The notes under the pieces: generated by a model
What the model saw: the letters and a program-made list of their open reading frames with translations, nothing else
Told to the model about the DNA's origin: nothing
Database searches by the model: none
Made by a program: the position numbers and the translations under genes
Shown: positions 6,646 to 10,562 of the stretch, one piece after another
Layout: every line of letters starts with the position of its first letter
Numbering within the stretch: the first letter of the stretch is position 1
From: an uncultured Eubacteriales bacterium
Lineage (GTDB): Bacteria; Bacillota; Clostridia; Oscillospirales; Ruminococcaceae
Assembly (NCBI GenBank): GCA_900318545.1
Contig: ONLC01000129.1
Location: 1 to 10,562, forward strand
Reading direction: 5' to 3'
Length of the DNA: 10,562 bases

Positions 6646-6674
6646 TTGCAATTATATACAAGATGTTGTATAAT
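6646..6674 (+). promoter_or_regulatory. Promoter of the small-protein/xylulokinase unit
   Basis: TTGCAA (6646-6651), a 17-bp spacer and consensus TATAAT (6669-6674). Transcription would start near 6681, about 38 bases before the small gene. No operator-like palindrome is obvious. Confidence 0.75.
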
Positions 6675-6718
6675 AGAAGTGTATAGGTACTTGTTTTTGA
6701 TTTCAAGGAGGTTTTGGT

Positions 6719-6895
6719 ATGCAGAAGAAGGTTTATGTTTCCAAGTCGCTGAGCACGGAATATCCTTTTGCTCCTACCCTTGACAGGTTCTCTCAGATAG
6801 ATAAGCTCAACGATCTTGTTACCCTCGGCTGGAAGATCGTAAAGCTCGTTGAGGAGGATAAGGATACCTACTTTGTACTTGAAAAAGAGGGCTGA
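6719..6895 (+). CDS. 58-residue hypothetical protein upstream of xylulokinase
   Basis: A perfect Shine-Dalgarno AAGGAGG (6705-6711) lies seven bases before ATG 6719, and a good promoter lies upstream, so this short frame is probably a real gene. The product is 58 residues, soluble and charged, with no signal peptide, membrane segment or cysteines. The C-terminal half (KLNDLVTLGWKIVKLVEED, then a YFVLEK strand) recalls small DUF4177-like proteins in which a helix ending in GW is followed by beta strands; that likeness is only an impression. The stop is 39 bases before the xylulokinase start with no terminator between, so the two are probably co-transcribed. The function is unknown. Confidence 0.75.
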   Translation: MQKKVYVSKSLSTEYPFAPTLDRFSQIDKLNDLVTLGWKIVKLVEEDKDTYFVLEKEG

Positions 6896-6934
6896 TATGC
6901 CCTTTCGCAAATAATTCAGATCGGAGTGTTGAAA

Positions 6935-8458
6935 ATGGCTTATATTTTAGGAGTTGACTGCGGTACAAGCGGTACTAAGACTGTTCTCTTCAAGGAGGAC
7001 GGCACGGTGGTTTCATCGGTAACTGTTGAGTACCCGATGTATCAGCCGAAGAACGGCTACGCAGAGCAGGACCCTAAGGACTGGTCAGATGCTATGCTGA
7101 CTACTATCAAGGCTGTGCTCGATGAGAGCGGTGTCAGGGGCGATGAGGTCGCAGGCATTGGTATCTCGGGACAGATGCACGGACTTGTTATGCTTGATAA
7201 GGACAATAATGTGCTTAGAAAATCTATCATCTGGTGCGACCAGAGAACAGCTAATGAAGTTGAGGAGATGAATCAGAAGCTCGGCAGAGATAAGCTTATC
7301 TCTATCACCGCTAACCCTGCCCTCACAGGCTGGACTGCGGCTAAGATCCTCTGGGTAAGAAACAACGAGCCTGACATCTATGAAAAGTGCAGACATATAC
7401 TGCTGCCTAAGGACTACCTTAGATTTATCCTTACGGGTGAATATGCAACCGAGGTTTCTGATGCATCGGGTATGCAGCTTCTTGATATTGCTAACCGCTG
7501 CTGGTCAAAGGAGGTCTGCGAGGGGCTTGATATTGATATGTCAATGCTTGCTAAGGTTTATGAGTCCTGCGAGGTGACAGGAAGAGTCACAAAGCAGATA
7601 GCTGAGCTTACAGGTCTTAAAGAGGGCACTATCGTTGTAGGCGGCGGCGGAGACAATGCTGCGGCTGCGATCGGAACAGGTGTCTGCGAGGACGGAAAGG
7701 CCTTCACAACTATAGGCACATCGGGAGTTGTGTTCGCACATACATCTCAGATGTCAACAGATACACTCGGCAGAGTACATACCTGCTGTGCGGCAGTTCC
7801 GAATTCATGGCACGTTATGGGTGTTACTCAGGGTGCAGGACTGTCACTCAAGTGGTTCAGGGATAACTTCTGTCACAGCGAGATGGAGACTGCCAAGTAT
7901 ATGGGTGTTGATGAGTACTACCTCATGGATAAGCAGGCAGAGACTGTTCCTGTGGGCGCTAACAGACTGCTTTACCTGCCCTATCTTATGGGCGAGAGGA
8001 CCCCTCACCTTGACCCCGACGCAAGAGGAGTTTTCTTCGGGCTTTCTGCTATGCACACAAAGAAGGATATGCTCAGAGCCGTTATGGAGGGTGTTTCCTA
8101 CTCTCTGCGTGACTGCGTAGAGGTGTTCAGACAAATGAATATCAACGTTTCCGATATGATGGCCTGCGGCGGCGGCGGAAGCTCACCGCTGTGGAGATCA
8201 ATGCTTGCTGACCTTTACGGCTGTCAGGTAAAGACTGCTTCCTCTAAGGAGGGTCCTGCACTCGGAGTTGCACTGCTTGCAGCAGTAGGAGCAGGTATCT
8301 ACTCAAGCGTGCCCGAGGCCTGCCATGCAGTTGTAAAGACAGACAAGATACAGCAGCCCGATGCTCAGAGAAGCAAGGAGTACGAGAAGTTCTATCAGCT
8401 TTATGTGGAGATCTATCCTGCACTCAAGGCACAGTTTGCAAAGCTTGCAGCACTCTGA
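6935..8458 (+). CDS. xylB: Xylulokinase (FGGY family)
   Basis: This enzyme phosphorylates D-xylulose to D-xylulose-5-phosphate with ATP, linking xylose use to the pentose phosphate pathway in the cytoplasm. The product is 507 residues (E. coli XylB is 484). The N-terminal DCGTSGTKT (8-16) is the first FGGY phosphate motif. ISGQMHG with H82 is the substrate-site signature typical of xylulokinases. WCDQRT follows, and GGGGDNAA places the likely catalytic base at D240. GGGGSSPLW (412-420) is the C-terminal ATP-site motif. The frame opens at GTG 6926, but ATG 6935 is preferred because GGAG (6923-6926) then lies eight bases upstream and gives MAYILGVDCG. No xylose isomerase gene is in the window, which is unusual given frequent xylA-xylB linkage. 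A related FGGY kinase activity cannot be fully excluded. Confidence 0.92.
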   Translation: MAYILGVDCGTSGTKTVLFKEDGTVVSSVTVEYPMYQPKNGYAEQDPKDWSDAMLTTIKAVLDESGVRGDEVAGIGISGQMHGLVMLDKDNNVLRKSIIWCDQRTANEVEEMNQKLGRDKLISITANPALTGWTAAKILWVRNNEPDIYEKCRHILLPKDYLRFILTGEYATEVSDASGMQLLDIANRCWSKEVCEGLDIDMSMLAKVYESCEVTGRVTKQIAELTGLKEGTIVVGGGGDNAAAAIGTGVCEDGKAFTTIGTSGVVFAHTSQMSTDTLGRVHTCCAAVPNSWHVMGVTQGAGLSLKWFRDNFCHSEMETAKYMGVDEYYLMDKQAETVPVGANRLLYLPYLMGERTPHLDPDARGVFFGLSAMHTKKDMLRAVMEGVSYSLRDCVEVFRQMNINVSDMMACGGGGSSPLWRSMLADLYGCQVKTASSKEGPALGVALLAAVGAGIYSSVPEACHAVVKTDKIQQPDAQRSKEYEKFYQLYVEIYPALKAQFAKLAAL

Positions 8459-8539
8459 TACATACACACATTCAGGGAGAGCTCCTAAGCGCAGCAGCGA
8501 GAAGAGAAGTTTTTGTAAATTCAGGCTTTGCGAGCGCTG
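8459..8539. other. Gene-free stretch after xylB with a long-range inverted repeat
   Basis: GCAGCAGCG (8491-8499) pairs with CGCTGCTGC (8535-8543) across a 35-base loop; the right arm touches the foldback element that follows. There is no convincing T-tract terminator for the xylulokinase transcript and no credible gene. Confidence 0.4.
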
Positions 8540-8675
8540 CTGCTAAGTGAATAGTGAATAATGAATAAATAATAGTGAATAGTTAAGGTATCGCTTTCAG
8601 TGATGTATTTTAAATATGTCCGCTTTGCGGACACCTTGACTATTCACTTTTCACTATTCGTTATTCACTTAGCAG
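8540..8675. repeat. 136-bp foldback repeat with GTGAATA-type arms
   Basis: CTGCTAAGTGAATA (8540-8553) is exactly inverted at 8662-8675. An inner pair, AGTGAATAGTTAAGGT (8574-8589) with 8633-8648, matches in 15 of 16 positions, the odd one being a G-U pair. The left arm carries degenerate GTGAATA/ATGAATA units. Inside the stem are two small hairpins: ATCGCT-TTC-AGTGAT (8590-8604) and GTCCGC-TTT-GCGGAC (8618-8632). The fold is therefore a long arm ending in a multi-branched loop. It encodes nothing. It looks like a dispersed foldback repeat or MITE and is unrelated in sequence to the element at 4085-4286. Confidence 0.75.
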
Positions 8676-8802
8676 GCGGTGCACTAAGTAACGCAAAGGC
8701 ACTTCTGCCGTGATACAGCAGAAGTGTAAGAATAAAAGCTTCTTTATGACGCCTGCGCTTAATGGGCTCTCCCTTGGTCATAATAAGAAAGGAAGAATTG
8801 CT
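8676..8802. other. Leader region before the DUF2130 gene with a 9-bp hairpin
   Basis: CACTTCTGC (8700-8708) pairs perfectly with GCAGAAGTG (8718-8726) around a 9-base loop. No T-tract follows on the plus strand. The role is unclear; it might be a weak terminator, an operator or an mRNA structure. I could not find a convincing sigma-A promoter here, so the origin of transcription of the next gene is not settled. Confidence 0.4.
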
Positions 8803-10380
8803 ATGCCACAGATCAAATGCCCTAACTGCGGTCAGTTTATTGACCTTGACGAAACTAATTACGCTAATATCGCACAGCAGGTAAGAAATGCTGAGTTTGA
8901 TGCTCAGCTGGAGCAAAGGCTCTCCGAAATGAAAGCCGGAGAAAGGGATAAGTACGAGGCCGCCCTCGACAAGGAAGTGACACGTGTTCAGACTGATGCC
9001 GATAAAAAGATAGCTGAGCTGGAAAACGCCGTAAAGGCTCTGCAGGAGCAGATAGAAGCAGGAAAGCGTGAGCACGAGCTGGAGCTTGACAAGGCAAGAA
9101 CCGAGGAACGCAACGAGGGGGAAAAGCGTCTTGACGAGTACAAGGAGACTGTTTCTAAGAAGGACACGGAAATTGCAAGCCTGAATGAAAAGCTCGAATC
9201 TGCCGAGCGTGAGCGTGAGCTGCTTATCGAGAAGGCAAGGACGGAGGAACGCTCCGAGGGGGAAAAGCTCATCGACGAATACAAGGAAACTGTATCGAAG
9301 AAGGATACGGAGATCGCAAGCCTTAAAGAAAAGCTTGATGCAGCAGACCGTGAGCATGAGCTCCTGCTTGACAAGGCAAAGACTGCAGAACGCTCAGCCG
9401 CACAGGACGAGATCACCAAAATAACGAATGAGCTGAACGAAAAGAACAGAAAGATAGAGCTCATGGAAATGGAGATCAAGAATAAGGATCAGGAGAAGAA
9501 GTTCGAGATCAGCGAGGCTGTAAGAGCGGTAGAGGCAGAGCGTGACACCCAGAAGGCTGATTATGAGGCAAGACTGAAGGTTGCGGTCGAGCAGGTCGAG
9601 TACTACAAGGACCTGAAAGCAAAAATGTCCACAAAGATGATAGGTGAAAGCCTTGAACAGCACTGCGAGACTGAGTTCAACTCTATCAGAACAACTGCAT
9701 TTCCGAGAGCCTATTTTGAGAAGGACAATCTGATCTCGTCAGCCTCGGGCAGCAAGGGTGACTATATCTTCCGTGACTATGACGAGAACGGCACAGAGAT
9801 AATCTCCATCATGTTTGAAATGAAAAACGAGGCTGACACTACCAAGACCAAGCACAAAAACACAGATTTCTTCAAGGAGCTAGATAAGGACAGGAAGGAA
9901 AAGGGCTGCGAATACGCAGTACTGGTAAGCCTGCTTGAGGCTGACAGCGAGTTCTACAATCAGGGCATACAGGACGTATCATATCATTATGAAAAGATGT
10001 ATGTTATCAGACCGCAGTTTTTCATCCCGATCATTTCACTGCTCAGAAATGCAGCACTTAATGCGGCACAGTACAAGCAGGAGCTGGCACTTTACAGGAG
10101 TCAGAACATAGATATAACGAACTTTGAGGAAAATCTGAACACCTTCAAAACAGGCTTTGCGAGAAATTATGAGCTTGCGAGCAGGAGATTCTCAGAGGCG
10201 ATCGATGAGATCGACAAGACGATAGACCATCTTGAAAAAACGAAGAAGGCACTGCTCTCCTCTGAGAACAATCTCAGGCTTGCGAACAACAAGGCCGAAG
10301 ATCTTACGATCAAGAAGCTGACAAAGAACAATCCGACCATGGCGCAGAAATTTGCAAACCTGAAAAAAGACGATCAGTAA
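8803..10380 (+). CDS. DUF2130 coiled-coil protein with PD-(D/E)XK-like core
   Basis: This 525-residue soluble protein belongs to the DUF2130 family, whose function is not established. It opens with a short zinc-ribbon-like piece (KCPNCG, C6 and C9; only one Cys pair). A long charged coiled coil follows from about 30 to 275, containing two clear copies of a 47-residue unit (89-135 and 136-182) and a decayed third from 183. The conserved domain runs from about 281 (GESLEQHCETEF) to about 430. Within it GDYIF (D320) and FEMK (E339, K341) fit a PD-(D/E)XK nuclease-like active site; this assignment is an inference. The C-terminal part is again helical and Lys/Glu-rich. AAAGGAA (8788-8794) eight bases before ATG 8803 supports this start over an upstream GTG at 8710. 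The gene is monocistronic, with a terminator five bases after the stop. A role in DNA processing is possible but unproven. Confidence 0.87.
   Translation: MPQIKCPNCGQFIDLDETNYANIAQQVRNAEFDAQLEQRLSEMKAGERDKYEAALDKEVTRVQTDADKKIAELENAVKALQEQIEAGKREHELELDKARTEERNEGEKRLDEYKETVSKKDTEIASLNEKLESAERERELLIEKARTEERSEGEKLIDEYKETVSKKDTEIASLKEKLDAADREHELLLDKAKTAERSAAQDEITKITNELNEKNRKIELMEMEIKNKDQEKKFEISEAVRAVEAERDTQKADYEARLKVAVEQVEYYKDLKAKMSTKMIGESLEQHCETEFNSIRTTAFPRAYFEKDNLISSASGSKGDYIFRDYDENGTEIISIMFEMKNEADTTKTKHKNTDFFKELDKDRKEKGCEYAVLVSLLEADSEFYNQGIQDVSYHYEKMYVIRPQFFIPIISLLRNAALNAAQYKQELALYRSQNIDITNFEENLNTFKTGFARNYELASRRFSEAIDEIDKTIDHLEKTKKALLSSENNLRLANNKAEDLTIKKLTKNNPTMAQKFANLKKDDQ
9067..9390 (+). repeat. 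In-frame 141-bp tandem repeats in the coiled coil
   Basis: Units begin at 9067, 9208 and 9349, exactly 141 bases (47 residues) apart, each starting with Arg-Glu-(His/Arg)-Glu-Leu. Units one and two share about 36 of 47 residues, including EYKETVSKKDTEIASL. The third matches for about its first 14 residues and then diverges. Scattered synonymous changes suggest that the duplication is not recent. Confidence 0.85.
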
Positions 10381-10384
10381 GCCG

Positions 10385-10416
10385 ACAAGCCGCAGGCGAA
10401 AGTCTGCGGCTTGTTT
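10385..10416 (+). terminator. Terminator of the DUF2130 gene
   Basis: An 11-bp perfect stem ACAAGCCGCAG/CTGCGGCTTGT (10385-10395 with 10404-10414) encloses an 8-base loop (GCGAAAGT). A very short T-run (TTT, 10414-10416) follows. The stem is strong although the U-tract is weak. Confidence 0.75.
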
Positions 10417-10466
10417 ATGAGAAAAAGAAAAGAAAAAGAAAAAATAAAGTTTTTTTCAAAAAAGGC

Positions 10467-10495
10467 TTGACAAATGCGATCGAAAGTGATATAAT
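10467..10495 (+). promoter_or_regulatory. Near-consensus promoter of the tRNA-Leu gene
   Basis: Consensus TTGACA (10467-10472), a 17-bp spacer and consensus TATAAT (10490-10495) with an extended TGA at 10487-10489. Upstream A-runs and a T7 tract between about 10420 and 10465 look like an UP element. This strength is expected for a stable RNA gene. Confidence 0.88.
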
Positions 10496-10503
10496 AATAA
10501 AGC

Positions 10504-10518
10504 TGAGTTTGGAACTCA
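10504..10518 (+). other. Small hairpin in the tRNA 5' leader
   Basis: TGAGTT-TGG-AACTCA forms a 6-bp perfect stem with a 3-base loop, seven bases before the mature tRNA start. It may influence RNase P processing of the precursor or may be incidental. Confidence 0.4.
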
Positions 10519-10525
10519 CCAATAT

Positions 10526-10562
10526 GCGGCAGTGCTGGAATTGGCAGACAGGCACGTTTGAG
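10526..10562 (+). tRNA. tRNA-Leu (anticodon GAG), 5' part, cut by window end
   Basis: The first 37 bases of a class II leucine tRNA are present. Acceptor strand GCGGCAG (10526-10532) is followed by TG and a D-arm CTG/CAG enclosing GAATTGGCAGA, the typical tRNA-Leu D-loop. The anticodon strand CACGT is followed by TT and the anticodon GAG at 10560-10562, reading CUC/CUU codons. The register matches E. coli tRNA-Leu(CAG), where the anticodon is also at positions 35-37 from the 5' end. The anticodon 3' strand, variable arm, T-arm and acceptor 3' strand lie beyond the window, so the fold cannot be fully verified. It may be the first gene of a tRNA cluster. Confidence 0.88.

Noticed and set aside
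8480..8545. Rho-independent terminator for xylulokinase
   Set aside because: The 9-bp stem has a 35-base loop and no T-tract after it, so it is reported only as an inverted repeat.
8710..8802. GTG start giving a 31-residue longer DUF2130 protein
   Set aside because: The extension has no ribosome binding site, begins inside a hairpin and does not resemble the family. ATG 8803 has AAAGGAA at proper spacing and starts just before the CPNCG motif.
8988..9479. Long leftward frame rich in Ser opposite the DUF2130 coiled coil
   Set aside because: It is the antisense shadow of Glu/Lys-rich codons; low-complexity Ser/Phe composition and no promoter or ribosome binding site.

Overview
The window looks like chromosomal DNA of a fibre-degrading gut or rumen Clostridia bacterium, most likely Ruminococcus (R. 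albus-like). The main reason is the first gene: its N-terminus, starting MQYGYFDLENKEYVITRPD, matches my recollection of R. albus cellobiose phosphorylase. Strong Shine-Dalgarno sites, sigma-A promoters with 17-bp spacers (several with an extended TGn -10), moderate GC and the gene content agree with this. No database was searched, so the genus is an inference.

Layout, left to right. (1) 21-2517: promoter and GH94 cellobiose phosphorylase, rightward. (2) 2518-2769: a duplicated terminator flanking a hairpin-rich insert, in the gap between convergent genes. (3) 2770-3930: leftward MFS transporter with its own promoter. (4) 3931-4311: divergent promoter region. A 202-bp foldback element with perfect 15-bp terminal inverted repeats sits between the rightward promoter and its first gene. 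(5) 4312-6547: three-gene polar amino acid ABC importer operon (binding lipoprotein, permease, ATPase), closed by a terminator. (6) 6646-8458: promoter, 58-residue small protein, xylulokinase. (7) 8459-8802: gene-poor stretch with a second, unrelated foldback element. (8) 8803-10380: DUF2130-type coiled-coil protein with a PD-(D/E)XK-like C-terminal core, then a terminator. (9) 10467-10562: near-consensus promoter and the 5' half of a tRNA-Leu (anticodon GAG), cut by the window edge.

How the genes work together: cellobiose phosphorylase makes glucose-1-phosphate and glucose from imported cellobiose, and xylulokinase feeds pentoses into the pentose phosphate pathway. Both fit growth on cellulose and hemicellulose. 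The ABC importer supplies an amino acid. The MFS carrier's substrate is unknown.

The most unusual feature is the binding protein at 4312-5091. Its sequence is circularly permuted relative to every GlnH/HisJ-type protein I know: lobe II comes first and lobe I second, with the break at the inter-lobe hinge, yet the lipoprotein signal and the ligand-contacting Asp and Arg are kept. The second most unusual is the 202-bp foldback element in the leader of that same operon.
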